Below, piece by piece: positions 23,739 through 31,930 of a stretch of 40,777 nucleotides of DNA. Made by a program: the position numbers and the translations under genes. Below the pieces are notes generated by a model. It made no database searches and was not told the DNA's origin. It saw only the letters and a list, made by a program, of their open reading frames with translations. The stretch is taken from NCBI RefSeq assembly GCF_000298175.1, contig NZ_BAGZ01000025.1, positions 1 to 40,777 of the forward strand, read 5' to 3'. Each line of letters starts with the position of its first letter. Positions within the stretch are counted from its first letter, which is position 1. The DNA comes from Austwickia chelonae NBRC 105200 (GTDB lineage Bacteria; Actinomycetota; Actinomycetes; Actinomycetales; Dermatophilaceae).

Positions 23739-24578
23739 GTGAGGCAGTTCGACCCGAACACCCTGTTCAGCACGGTGGACATCGTCGGGGTCATCGCCAA
23801 TGCCCTGTTGGGCGGCGCGGTGGCCCGGGCCCGTCATTTCGACGTGGTCGGTTTCATCGTGCTGGGGGTCTGTTCCGGTTTGGGTGGCGGCATCATCCGT
23901 GACCTTCTGCTGGGCGTGGGGCTTCCGGTGGCTTTGACCCATTCGGCCTATCTGCCGGCGGCGATCACCTCCTCGGTGGTCGCCTATCTGTTGCATTGGG
24001 GCAGGTGGACGAACCGGCTGCTGGTGGTCGCCGACTTCCTCGCGGTGGGTTGTTGGGCGGCGACGGGTACGCACAAGGCCCTGTCCGTCGGTGTCGACTG
24101 GTTGCCGAGCGTGGTGGTCGGGGTGTTGACGGCGGTGGGCGGCGGCATGGTGCGGGATGTGCTGGTGGCGCGCGCGCCGGTGGTCTTCGGGGGTAATCCG
24201 TTGTATGCCTCGGTGGCGCTGGTGGGCAGTGTGGAGATGTTGGTGCTGGATCGGTGGCATCGTCCGGTGTTGGGGATGGCTTTGTCGATCGGGACGTGTG
24301 CGGCGTTGGGTTCGTTGGCGCGGTGGCGGCGATGGGTGTTGCCGGGGGCGGCGCAGTGGAATCTGCGTCTGCCGGTGTTCTCGGATTCGGGCCGTTATGT
24401 GGCGGTGTTGCGGCGTCCGTCGTCCGGGGGCTCTGAGGTTCCTCCGGAGGGGGTCTCCTCGGCTTCGGGGCCGGCCGGGGATCAGGAGGGCACGGTCACG
24501 GAGCCGGAGGCCGGTCGGACGGATGGTTCCGGGGGGAGTCCTGCGGGGCGTGACGCTCCGGGTTCTCCTCCGCGGTGA
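23739..24578 (+). CDS. TRIC-family membrane protein (formerly UPF0126)
   Basis: This 279-aa integral membrane protein has about seven hydrophobic helices arranged as two repeats. Each carries a glycine-rich turn followed by Arg-Asp: GLGGGIIRDLLLG and VGGGMVRDVLVA. This is the pattern of bacterial TRIC (trimeric intracellular cation channel) homologues. The start is taken as the GTG at 23739; no strong ribosome binding site is seen, and 26 bases separate it from the LysR stop. After the last helix (about residue 195) there is a long Gly/Ser/Pro/Glu-rich cytoplasmic tail. Its final 83 bases overlap the 3' end of the opposite-strand MMPL gene. The physiological ion is unknown. Confidence 0.85.
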   Translation: MRQFDPNTLFSTVDIVGVIANALLGGAVARARHFDVVGFIVLGVCSGLGGGIIRDLLLGVGLPVALTHSAYLPAAITSSVVAYLLHWGRWTNRLLVVADFLAVGCWAATGTHKALSVGVDWLPSVVVGVLTAVGGGMVRDVLVARAPVVFGGNPLYASVALVGSVEMLVLDRWHRPVLGMALSIGTCAALGSLARWRRWVLPGAAQWNLRLPVFSDSGRYVAVLRRPSSGGSEVPPEGVSSASGPAGDQEGTVTEPEAGRTDGSGGSPAGRDAPGSPPR

Positions 24579-27087
24579 GGGTGGTCCCTTCGACGTCCAG
24601 GTCGGGCAGGAGGCGGTCGAGCCAGCCTGGGATGTACCAGGCTTTGTCGCCCAGGAGGTACATGACGGCGGGCATCGCGGTCATCCGTACGACGAAGGCA
24701 TCGATGAGGACTCCTGCGGCGAGCGCGAATCCGATGGGTCTGATCATGGTCAGCTGGGCGTGTACGAAGCTGGCGAAGACGGCGGTCATGATGAGCGCCG
24801 CGGCGGTGACCACTCGGGCGCCGTGGCTGAATCCGGTGTGGACGGCGGTGCGGGCGGTGTGGCCGTGGGCCCAGGCTTCACGCATCCCGGAGACGAGGAA
24901 CATCTGGTAGTCCATGGCGAGCCCGAAGAGGATGCCGATGACGAGGGTCGGCAGGAAGCTGAGGATCAGTCCGGGGTGGTCGACGCCGAAGATCCCGGCG
25001 AGCCATCCCCACTGGTAGACGGCGACGACCGAGCCGAAGGCCGCGGCGACGGACAGGAGGAAACCTGCGGTGGCGAGCACGGGTACGACGATCGACCGGA
25101 AGACCAGGAGCAGCAGCACCAGGGAGATCCCGACGACGACGACCAGGTAGAGGGGTAGCGCTGCGGCCAGGCTGCGGGAGATGTCGATATTGGCGACGGT
25201 CTGGCCGGTGAAGCCGATGTGGTCGAGCCGTTGGCCGGTGATGATGTCGTCCCTGGTGTGACGCAGGGTCGTGATCAGGTCGGCGGTGGCCGGTTCGGAG
25301 GGCCCGGTGGTGGGGACGACCTGGTAGGCGAGGGTCCGCCGGTCTTCGCTGGCGCCGATCGGGAGGACGTAGGCCACGCCGGGGGTTTTCTTCAGTTGTT
25401 CGCCGACGGCCAGGGTGAGTTCTTCGCGGGCGGTGTCGGTCGAGGTTTCTTGGGATCGGGTCGTGTTGAGGGTGGCGACGGCGATGACGGGTCCGTTGCG
25501 TCCGGGGCCGAAGTGACGGTCGGTGGTGTCGTAGGTGCGATATGCGGTGGAGTCGTGGGGTTCGTAGGAGCCGTCGGGGAGGCCGAGCCGGAGGGAGAGC
25601 GAGGGTGCGGCGAGGACGCTGAGCAGCACGGTGGTGAGGGCGAGGACGACGAGGGGGTGCCGGGTGACGAGCCCGCCCCAGCCGTGGTGCCGGTGGTGGG
25701 GGTGGCCGGGGATGTTCTCTTCGGCGTCTTCGGCGTCGGCTTCGCTGTCTTCGGTGGCGAGTTTCTCGGCGAGGGTTCGGCGCGCACGCGGTGAGAGCAC
25801 TCGCGGGCCGATGAGGCGTAGCAGTGCCGGGGTGAGGGTGAGCGCGATGAGGACGGCGATGAGGACGGTGGCTGCGGCGGCGAAGCCCATGGTGGCGAGG
25901 AAGGGGATGCCGGTGAGGGTGAGTGCGCACAGGGCGACGACGACGGTGAGTCCGGCGAAGAGGACTGCGCTGCCGGCGGTGCCGGTGGCTCGGGCGATGG
26001 ATTCGACGGTTTCGGTGCCGCGGGCGAGTTGTTCGCGGTGGCGGTTGACGAGGAAGAGGGAGTAGTCGATACCGACGGCGAGGCCGAGCATGAGGGCCAG
26101 TGCGGGGGTGACATCGGTCATGTCGACCCAGTGGGTGAGGGCGATGACGCCGAGGAGGCCGACGGCGACGCCGACGAGGGCTGAGATCAGTGGGAGTCCG
26201 GCGGCGAGGAGTGAGCCGAGCATGACGATGAGGACGAGGGTGGCGACGCCGACGCCGATCAGTTCGCCGGGTCCGAGGAGGGAGATCTTCTCGACGATGG
26301 CGGTGGAGTAGTCGATCTTCAGGCCGTTTTTCGCGAGGTCGCCGGCGGCTGCGGGGACGGCGTCCTTGGTGGCGGCGGGGACGTCGATGAGGGGTTTGTC
26401 GAAGGTCACTTGGGTGAGGACGGTGTTCTGTGCGGTGTTGATCGTGCGGAAGCCGTCCATGAGGGCGAGTCGGCGTTCGGCGTGGCTTAGTTCGCTCTCT
26501 TTGCTGGTGAGTTCGTGACGGGCTGCGTCGAGTTGTTTTTTCTGTGCGGCGAGGGCGGTTTCGGCGGCGGCGAGTTCTTGTTGCAGTGCGGGGGGCAGTT
26601 CCTGCCCGGCGGCGCGTTCTTTGTCGGTGTCGAGTCGCTGGCGGGCTGTGTCGAGTTGGGCTTGGCCGGCGTCGAGTTGTTGTCGTGCCGCGGTGGTTTT
26701 TCCGCGTCCGTCGGCGATCTGTGCGGCGGCGGCGTCCATCTTGGTCTGGAGGGTGAAGGGGTCGTCGGCGGTGTCGACGCCGTCGATCCGGGACCATGCC
26801 GCGGTGAGTTCGCCGATGGTTTTTTTCTGGTCGGCGGTGAAGGCGTTGCCGTCGGTGGTGCTGATGACGATGACGCCGGTTCCGGCGGCGGCTTTCGGGA
26901 AGTTCTTTTCCAGGTTGTCGATGACGGTCTGGAATTCGGTCCCGGGGATGGTGAGTTTGGTGGTGAAGGGGCGCCCGAGGGTGATGGCCGCGGTGGCGGT
27001 GAGCGCGAGGAGGAGCGCCCAGGTGAGGATGACCGCCCAGGCGTGGCGGGCTGCGGTTCGTCCGAGTCTGTGGAGGTAGAAGGCCAT
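24496..27087 (-). CDS. MMPL/RND-family membrane exporter
   Basis: This is a large proton-driven exporter of 863 aa, related to MmpL and the ActII-3/YdfJ transporters that move lipids or drugs. Twelve helices are expected. The two family signatures are visible: GLAVGIDYSLFLVNRHREQ in the first half and GLAMDYQMFLVSGMREA in the second. Between helix 1 and helix 2, residues about 135-225 form a heptad-rich helical hairpin (AARQQLDAGQAQLDTARQRL and its partner), an extracytoplasmic coiled-coil insert. The ATG at 27087 has GGAAGGA upstream and lies 25 bases after the TetR stop, so the two form an operon. Its hydrophilic C-terminal tail overlaps the TRIC gene antisense. Confidence 0.93.
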   Translation of the reverse strand: MAFYLHRLGRTAARHAWAVILTWALLLALTATAAITLGRPFTTKLTIPGTEFQTVIDNLEKNFPKAAAGTGVIVISTTDGNAFTADQKKTIGELTAAWSRIDGVDTADDPFTLQTKMDAAAAQIADGRGKTTAARQQLDAGQAQLDTARQRLDTDKERAAGQELPPALQQELAAAETALAAQKKQLDAARHELTSKESELSHAERRLALMDGFRTINTAQNTVLTQVTFDKPLIDVPAATKDAVPAAAGDLAKNGLKIDYSTAIVEKISLLGPGELIGVGVATLVLIVMLGSLLAAGLPLISALVGVAVGLLGVIALTHWVDMTDVTPALALMLGLAVGIDYSLFLVNRHREQLARGTETVESIARATGTAGSAVLFAGLTVVVALCALTLTGIPFLATMGFAAAATVLIAVLIALTLTPALLRLIGPRVLSPRARRTLAEKLATEDSEADAEDAEENIPGHPHHRHHGWGGLVTRHPLVVLALTTVLLSVLAAPSLSLRLGLPDGSYEPHDSTAYRTYDTTDRHFGPGRNGPVIAVATLNTTRSQETSTDTAREELTLAVGEQLKKTPGVAYVLPIGASEDRRTLAYQVVPTTGPSEPATADLITTLRHTRDDIITGQRLDHIGFTGQTVANIDISRSLAAALPLYLVVVVGISLVLLLLVFRSIVVPVLATAGFLLSVAAAFGSVVAVYQWGWLAGIFGVDHPGLILSFLPTLVIGILFGLAMDYQMFLVSGMREAWAHGHTARTAVHTGFSHGARVVTAAALIMTAVFASFVHAQLTMIRPIGFALAAGVLIDAFVVRMTAMPAVMYLLGDKAWYIPGWLDRLLPDLDVEGTTLTAEENPERHAPQDSPRNHPSDRPPAP

Positions 27088-27112
27088 GTCGGGTCCTTCC
27101 CTGGGGCTCCGC

Positions 27113-27775
27113 TCAGCTGGTGGGCGGGCCAGGTCGTGGGCTGGGTGTGGTGTTCTCGACGGCGGGTCGCAGGTATTCGAGGGCTTGGTGGGTCTCTCGG
27201 ACGAAGTCGTCGCGGGCTTGTTCGTCGACGGGGCCGTCGAGGCGGGTCAGCCAGGCGCGTCGGGCGATGTCGTAGGCGCTCATGCAGGAGGCGGTGAGGA
27301 CGGCGATCCTCAGGGGGGAGGCGTCTTGGCCTGCTGCCTGCAGTTTGCCTGCGCTCCATCTTCCGGAGAGTTCGGCGATGGCTTCGAGGTTGGTTTCCAG
27401 GGTGTAGCGGTGGGCTCCGGGGGAGGCTTCGACCTGTTGCCAGGCGCGGGTGGCTTCGCGGAGGGTTTCGACGGTGAAGGTCATGTCGATGACGGCTTTG
27501 GCGCTGTCGATGAGCGGTTCGTCCTCGGGGCGGGAGAAGAGCTGGTCGTGCAAGATTTCGAGGACTTGGCGGGATCGGAAGGCCAGGATCGCTTCCACGC
27601 TGGGGAAGTAGTTGAAGAAGGTGCGGCGGGAGATGCCGGCGGCTTCGGCGACTTTCTCTGCGGTGACCGAGGTGGGTTCTTCGTGGTGGAGAAGGTCGGT
27701 GGCTGCTCGGACGATGGCCTCGCGGGTTCGTTTTTTGTTCTGTTCGCGACGGCCGACGCCCACCTTGATGATCAC
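27113..27775 (-). CDS. TetR-family transcriptional repressor
   Basis: This is a TetR-type repressor of 220 aa. The DNA-binding domain is at residues about 12-60, with REAIVRAATDLL, VTAEKVAEAAGISRRTFFNYF (recognition helix) and the following helix (SVEAILAFRSRQVL). The ligand domain is divergent. The start is GTG at 27775 or an internal GTG a few codons later; neither has a strong ribosome binding site. It directly precedes the MMPL exporter, the usual repressor-pump pair. A 34-bp inverted repeat just upstream (27797-27830) is the probable operator for autoregulation. The inducer is unknown. Confidence 0.92.
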   Translation of the reverse strand: MIIKVGVGRREQNKKRTREAIVRAATDLLHHEEPTSVTAEKVAEAAGISRRTFFNYFPSVEAILAFRSRQVLEILHDQLFSRPEDEPLIDSAKAVIDMTFTVETLREATRAWQQVEASPGAHRYTLETNLEAIAELSGRWSAGKLQAAGQDASPLRIAVLTASCMSAYDIARRAWLTRLDGPVDEQARDDFVRETHQALEYLRPAVENTTPSPRPGPPTS

Positions 27776-27796
27776 ATCAACCGACTTTAAATAGAA

Positions 27797-27830
27797 ATTG
27801 CACTGAGGGCAAAAATACCCTCAGTGCAAT
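27797..27830. promoter_or_regulatory. Long inverted repeat: TetR operator and/or terminator
   Basis: ATTGCACTGAGGG and CCCTCAGTGCAAT are perfect 13-bp arms around 8 bases (CAAAAATA). The repeat lies 22 bp upstream of the TetR start and 21 bp past the stop of the small membrane protein gene, both on the minus strand. The TTGCACT/AGTGCAA ends resemble TetR-type operators. On the minus strand the stem is followed by TTTCTATTT, so it could equally end transcription of the upstream gene. It may do both. Confidence 0.8.
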
Positions 27831-27851
27831 CAGGAAATCGCTCGCCGTTGA

Positions 27852-28223
27852 TCAGTCGCGTACGAACAACCAGGTGATCAGCCCGCTGACTACGCTGATG
27901 ACGATCGAGCCGAAGAAGGCCGCCCAGAAGCCTCGGACGTGAAAGCCCAGGGCGAGGTGCTGGGCCACCCAGGAGCTCAACAACAGCATGAGAGCGTTGA
28001 TGACCAGCAGGAAAAGCCCCAGGGAGATGACCACCAGGCAGCCGGTGAGGAACTGCACCACGGGTTTCACCACTGCGTTGACGACTCCGATGATGAGCGC
28101 CACCAGGATCAAAGTCAACGCTTTACCGCCGGCACCTGATCCCGTCAGTGTGATGCCAGGAACAATCCAAGCAGCAACGGCGGTCGCTGCAGCGACAGCT
28201 AATGTACGCGCGATAAAAGACAC
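27852..28223 (-). CDS. Small membrane protein of the phage holin 4 superfamily
   Basis: This is a four-helix membrane protein of about 123 aa from the phage_holin_4_2 (DUF-type) family found in many bacterial chromosomes, where a lytic role has generally not been shown. The frame runs up to 28280, but the GTG at 28223 has GAGGAT about 7 bases upstream and removes a charged, non-hydrophobic N-terminus. The helices include IARTLAVAAATAVAAWIVPG, ALTLILVALIIGVVNAVV and FFGSIVISVVSGLITWLF. The NAVVKPVVQFLT turn is typical of the family. It stands alone, followed by the inverted repeat at 27797-27830. Function is unknown. Confidence 0.85.
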   Translation of the reverse strand: MSFIARTLAVAAATAVAAWIVPGITLTGSGAGGKALTLILVALIIGVVNAVVKPVVQFLTGCLVVISLGLFLLVINALMLLLSSWVAQHLALGFHVRGFWAAFFGSIVISVVSGLITWLFVRD

Positions 28224-28695
28224 CGGGACATCCTCACATGGAAGTTCGTCCAGTTCATCTTCACTCTGATTTATTAGCAATGTTCACGAAATAGCCGTTC
28301 GTCCTTTTCCGCAGAACGCAGAGTGATCTTTGCCTTCGGCACGCACCTCGAAAAACGTCGGGGAGCTTCCGTGGTGCCGGTGTCTACGCAGGCCAGAGGC
28401 CGTCCGATGACGTGATGGGGGGACGCGGCGGGCAGCGGGTCTCGCCCGTGCGGCGGCGAGCGGTGTCTTTCCGCGCAGGCCTGCGCACTCCCGGCAGCGG
28501 TTGACGGCAGCTGTCGTCGACCGGCTGGACGAGGTTCATCTTGTGATGCTGTGCCGCCGTGTCCTCTCCTGCGGAGGCCGGTCGGAGCAGGCGGGTGTGA
28601 CTGCGGGGGCCTACGCCGTACGGCGTAGGCCCCCGCAGTCACACCCGGTTCGTTCGGATGCCGTCCTGGTCGAACCGGTCAGGTATGCGCCTGGA
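28224..28695. other. Intergenic region with palindromes; no gene seen
   Basis: About 470 bp between the PAS-sensor stop and the small membrane protein. It must hold the promoter of the latter (A/T-rich TAATAAAT-like bases lie near 28265-28280 on the minus strand). It contains a 14-bp palindrome GCGCAGGCCTGCGC at 28473-28486 and the 56-bp perfect palindrome listed separately. Open frames through it are short and low-complexity. Confidence 0.5.
28592..28647. terminator. 56-bp perfect palindrome after the PAS-sensor gene
   Basis: The two 28-bp arms (28592-28619 and 28620-28647) are exact reverse complements with no spacer, meeting at CCGT|ACGG. It lies about 50 bp past the PAS gene stop, so it probably ends that transcript. 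There is no T-run on either side, as is common for actinobacterial hairpin terminators. The complete absence of a loop is unusual for a terminator. Confidence 0.65.
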
Positions 28696-30147
28696 TCAGG
28701 CGGCGCTTTCTTTGCTGTACTCGTCGAGCACGTTGGCGAGGTTGGAGATGGCAGCGGCCAGGCGCTCTTCGTCGTGGTTGTCACCGAGGAGCGAGCAGCG
28801 GGCAGCGACCGTGTAGAAGCGGTGCAGCTCGTCGAAACCGGCTTCGGTGATCGCCGAGACCGCGTCGAGGTGCTCCTGGGCGATGTCGGCGCAGCCCAGC
28901 GCACCGATCTCCGGGCGCCACTTGGTGACGAGGCGCAGCACGCGGTCGGCCTGACGGACGGCGTCTTCGACGAGCGCGGGCACCGCTCCTGCCGCTTCAC
29001 GCACGGTGTCGTCGGTCTTGATCAGCTCGACGACCCCCTCCTGCAGGGCCTGGCAGAGCAGACGCATCGACTCGGTGGTGTCGCCGTCGCCGTGTCCGTC
29101 GATGAGCTCGGAGGCGAAGGTGCCGACCATGAGGTTGTGCAGGCGGAGCAGAGCGATTCGCATCCGCAGCCAACGCACCTGTTCGGCGGCCTGGCGCAGG
29201 TGGACGACCAGCGAGGCGAGCTCTTCGCTGGCTTTGTCGGCGTGTCCGCTCATCCGGTCGGAGAGTTCGGCGACGAAGGGGGTGACGACCATCCCTTCCT
29301 CGACCTCGTGCCCTGCGGCGGCGGCCTGTTTGGCGGCGGCTTCGACGGCCTTGCGGGCGGCGGCACCGACGGCGGGCAGGTCGGCGGCCCGACGTGCGGC
29401 CGCGGCGATGTCGCGCAGTCGGGCAGCAGCCAGTTCTGCGTCGCCATAAGAGGATTCGAGAGCGCGTACGAAGTCGGCGTATTCGTCCATCTGGTGCACC
29501 AGGTGCACGGTCAGGGTGTCGATCTCGTGCATGATGCGCAGCAGGTCGCCCAGTGGCCCGGTCGCGTCGGGGCGCCGGGGCAGCCCTCCGCTGTGGCGGA
29601 CGTGTTCGAGGACCTCACGGGGAAGTGTGTTCAACGCCAGGTCGTCGCCGTTGGTGATGCCGTACTTGGCGAGTTCTTCGACGATGATGCCGCAGCCGAT
29701 TTCCGCGGCCTCGGCGCGGGAGCTGCCTTCTTCGTGGGCCTGGAGCTCGCGGCTCCGGGCACCTGAGTAGAGGTCTTCGGTGATCGCCAACAGGTCGGTC
29801 ATCTGGGGGCGCTTGCGCACCGACAGGAATTTGTCCCCGACCGGGAGCAGAGTCGCGAACACCCAGTAGAAACTGCCGTCGGCAGCGATGTTCTTGACGT
29901 AGGCGCAGGCGGGCCGACCTTCGTGGAGCTGTTTCCACACCAGTTTGTAGGCGCCACCAGGCATGTCTGGGTGGCGGACGACGTTGTGGGGCTTACCCAC
30001 CAGCTCGTCATGGGTGTAGTGCGACAGCCGTGCGAAGGTCGAGTTCACCAACTCGATCACCCCGGCGCGGTCCGTCGCAGAGAAGAACAGTTCGTCTACG
30101 CCGACCACATACTCCTGGTCCGTCGGCGTTATTTCTACTCGCGGCAT
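28696..30147 (-). CDS. Soluble Aer-type PAS-domain sensor with uncharacterised helical output
   Basis: The N-terminal PAS domain (about residues 10-110) is of the aerotaxis-receptor type, with IELVNSTFARLSHYTHDELV, RHPDMPGGAYKLVWKQLHEG and a DGSFYWVFATLLPV strand. In Aer such domains bind FAD and sense redox. The ATG at 30147 is chosen because PAS conservation starts right after it, giving 483 aa. The rest is almost all helix and alanine-rich. It has no membrane helix, no HAMP and no recognisable methyl-accepting signalling tip, GGDEF, EAL or kinase domain, so the output is unknown. It stands alone and is followed by a large palindrome. It could act in chemotaxis or redox sensing, but this is not shown. 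Confidence 0.75.
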   Translation of the reverse strand: MPRVEITPTDQEYVVGVDELFFSATDRAGVIELVNSTFARLSHYTHDELVGKPHNVVRHPDMPGGAYKLVWKQLHEGRPACAYVKNIAADGSFYWVFATLLPVGDKFLSVRKRPQMTDLLAITEDLYSGARSRELQAHEEGSSRAEAAEIGCGIIVEELAKYGITNGDDLALNTLPREVLEHVRHSGGLPRRPDATGPLGDLLRIMHEIDTLTVHLVHQMDEYADFVRALESSYGDAELAAARLRDIAAAARRAADLPAVGAAARKAVEAAAKQAAAAGHEVEEGMVVTPFVAELSDRMSGHADKASEELASLVVHLRQAAEQVRWLRMRIALLRLHNLMVGTFASELIDGHGDGDTTESMRLLCQALQEGVVELIKTDDTVREAAGAVPALVEDAVRQADRVLRLVTKWRPEIGALGCADIAQEHLDAVSAITEAGFDELHRFYTVAARCSLLGDNHDEERLAAAISNLANVLDEYSKESAA

Positions 30148-30496
30148 CCTCGACTCTCTCCTCAGTGTCCTCGCCGATCCGGATCCAACCACCAGGACAG
30201 CCGTCCGGTGCCCGCGGTATCAAAACCCAGTTACTTGACAATAACCCGCGTTCAGAACAGACGTCCAACAGGAATGAAAGCAAGGGTGAACCGGTACGCC
30301 CTTCAAGGAGTCCGATCACCCCGCACCTAGCCGTCCTTCTATCGGTCATTTCCGGTGGATATGCATCGTTTCATCCGAAACAGAACGGGGCGGGGGCGCG
30401 GTCGACAGCCCGACGACCTGCACCCCCGCCCGGGGAAGTTCCTCCGCCCGCCGACTCCTTGCCGATCTTGCAGGTGTCAGCGGAGGAAGCATTGTT
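30148..30496. other. Intergenic region between MFS transporter and PAS sensor
   Basis: About 350 bp holding the PAS gene promoter and the end of the MFS transcript. A GC-rich inverted repeat, GGGCGGGGG (30388-30396) and CCCCCGCCC (30423-30431), lies 65-110 bp past the MFS stop and is followed on the minus strand by a T-rich stretch (TTCTGTTTC), so it may terminate that gene. No gene is seen. Confidence 0.5.
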
Positions 30497-31930
30497 TCAG
30501 CGGAAATTCCCTGCCGTGAAAGATTCCTCGAGTTCTTCCAGTGATCGTCCGCTGGTGTTGGGCAGGCACTTCACGAGGAAGAGAATGACAACCAGCCCTA
30601 GCGCGAAGAAGATCCCGAAGGCGGCCTGCAGTCCGGCTGCTTCCACGACCTTCGGGAAGCCGAAGGTCAGGATGGTGTTCACGGTCCACATGCAGAAGAT
30701 CGAGACGCCCATGCCGAATCCGCGGACCTTGAGCGGGAAGAGTTCGGAGAGGCAGACCCAGACTGGGGCATTGAGTGCCATCTGCATGAAGAACACGAAG
30801 GTGACGCAGAGCACGAGGATGACCCAGGCCCGGGCTTGACCGGCCGGCATCATCGCGGCGGCGGTCATGATCAGGCCGTGGCAGATCGTGGTGGCGCAGA
30901 AGCCGAAGATGATCAGTGTGCGCCGGGGGACGCGTTCGATGATCACGAACAGGCAGAGCATGGTGCCGACGACCGCGAGGACACCGTTGGCGATATTCGC
31001 GATGATGGCGGCGTCGGCGGAGAAACCGGCTTCCTTGAGCACTTCGGTGCCGTAGTACATGATCGAGTTGATGCCGGTGACCTGCTGCGCCATGGCCAGT
31101 CCGGAGCCGACGAGGATGATCCGCCGGATCCACGGCACCTTCAGGTCGGCCCAGCCACCGGAGCGGGAGATCTCCTCTTCCTTGGCCAGTTGTTCGACCT
31201 CGGCGATCTCGGCGCGGGCCCGTTCCTCGTTGCGGACGAGCATGAGGACGGCGAGGGCGTCCTCCTGGCGTCCTTTGGAGATCAGCCAGCGCGGTGATTC
31301 GGGCATCCGGAGCATGCCGACGAAGAGGAAGACGGCGGGAACAGCGGCGACGACGAGCATGTACCGCCAGACACCGGGCTGTTGCCCCCAGGTGTGGGCG
31401 ATGGCGGCGTTGATCATGAAGGCCAGCATCTGACCGATGACGATGGCCAGTTCGTTCCGGCCGCTGAGTGTGCCTCGTCGTTCGGTGGGTGCCAGTTCGG
31501 CGAGGTAGACCGGCACGCTGACGGACGCGGCTCCGACGGCGAAGCCGAGGATCACCCGGGAGGCCAGCAGGATGTTGAGGGTGGGTGCGATCACGCCGCC
31601 GATGGTGCCGACGAAGAAGATGATCGAGACGATCGTCAGTGCTTTCTTGCGCCCCAGGTTGTCGTTGAGCTTGCCACCGACGAAGGCGCCCAGTGCGGCA
31701 CCGACCAGGAGGGTCGCGGTGACGAGTCCTTCGCCCCAGGCGCCGAGCGAGAAGTATTGCCGCAACGAGGGGAGTGCTCCGTTGATCACCCCGGTGTCAT
31801 AACCGAAGAGGAGTCCACCGAAGGTCGCGATGACGGCCATCCGGTCGAGTCGTCGCTGGTGGGGACCTGCGGTCAGAGGCGGCAGGACCGATCCTGCGGA
31901 CGCGGTCGCGGCAGTGGTTCCAGGAGACAT
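30497..31930 (-). CDS. Sugar-porter MFS transporter
   Basis: This is a 12-helix major facilitator of the sugar porter family, importing a sugar or polyol with protons. The ATG at 31930 has GGAGG 6-7 bases upstream and gives 476 aa. Sugar-porter marks are GGLLFGYDTGVINGALPSL near the first helix, DNLGRKKAL between helices 2 and 3, PVYLAELAPTERRGTL, PESPRWLISKGR in the central loop, QQVTGINSIMYYG in helix 7, and SELFPLKVRGFGMG in the second half. The pattern resembles myo-inositol or pentose transporters such as IolT, but the substrate cannot be fixed. No catabolic genes are adjacent. A small palindrome upstream (32064-32079) may be an operator. Confidence 0.9.
   Translation of the reverse strand: MSPGTTAATASAGSVLPPLTAGPHQRRLDRMAVIATFGGLLFGYDTGVINGALPSLRQYFSLGAWGEGLVTATLLVGAALGAFVGGKLNDNLGRKKALTIVSIIFFVGTIGGVIAPTLNILLASRVILGFAVGAASVSVPVYLAELAPTERRGTLSGRNELAIVIGQMLAFMINAAIAHTWGQQPGVWRYMLVVAAVPAVFLFVGMLRMPESPRWLISKGRQEDALAVLMLVRNEERARAEIAEVEQLAKEEEISRSGGWADLKVPWIRRIILVGSGLAMAQQVTGINSIMYYGTEVLKEAGFSADAAIIANIANGVLAVVGTMLCLFVIIERVPRRTLIIFGFCATTICHGLIMTAAAMMPAGQARAWVILVLCVTFVFFMQMALNAPVWVCLSELFPLKVRGFGMGVSIFCMWTVNTILTFGFPKVVEAAGLQAAFGIFFALGLVVILFLVKCLPNTSGRSLEELEESFTAGNFR

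Noticed and set aside
27852-28223. Prophage remnant, suggested by the holin-like protein
   Set aside because: No phage structural, lysis or integration genes are nearby; this holin-4 family is widespread as a chromosomal membrane protein.
28501-29766. A plus-strand frame running through the 56-bp palindrome and opposite the PAS gene
   Set aside because: The composition is a mirror of the PAS gene codon bias and it starts in a region without a ribosome binding site.
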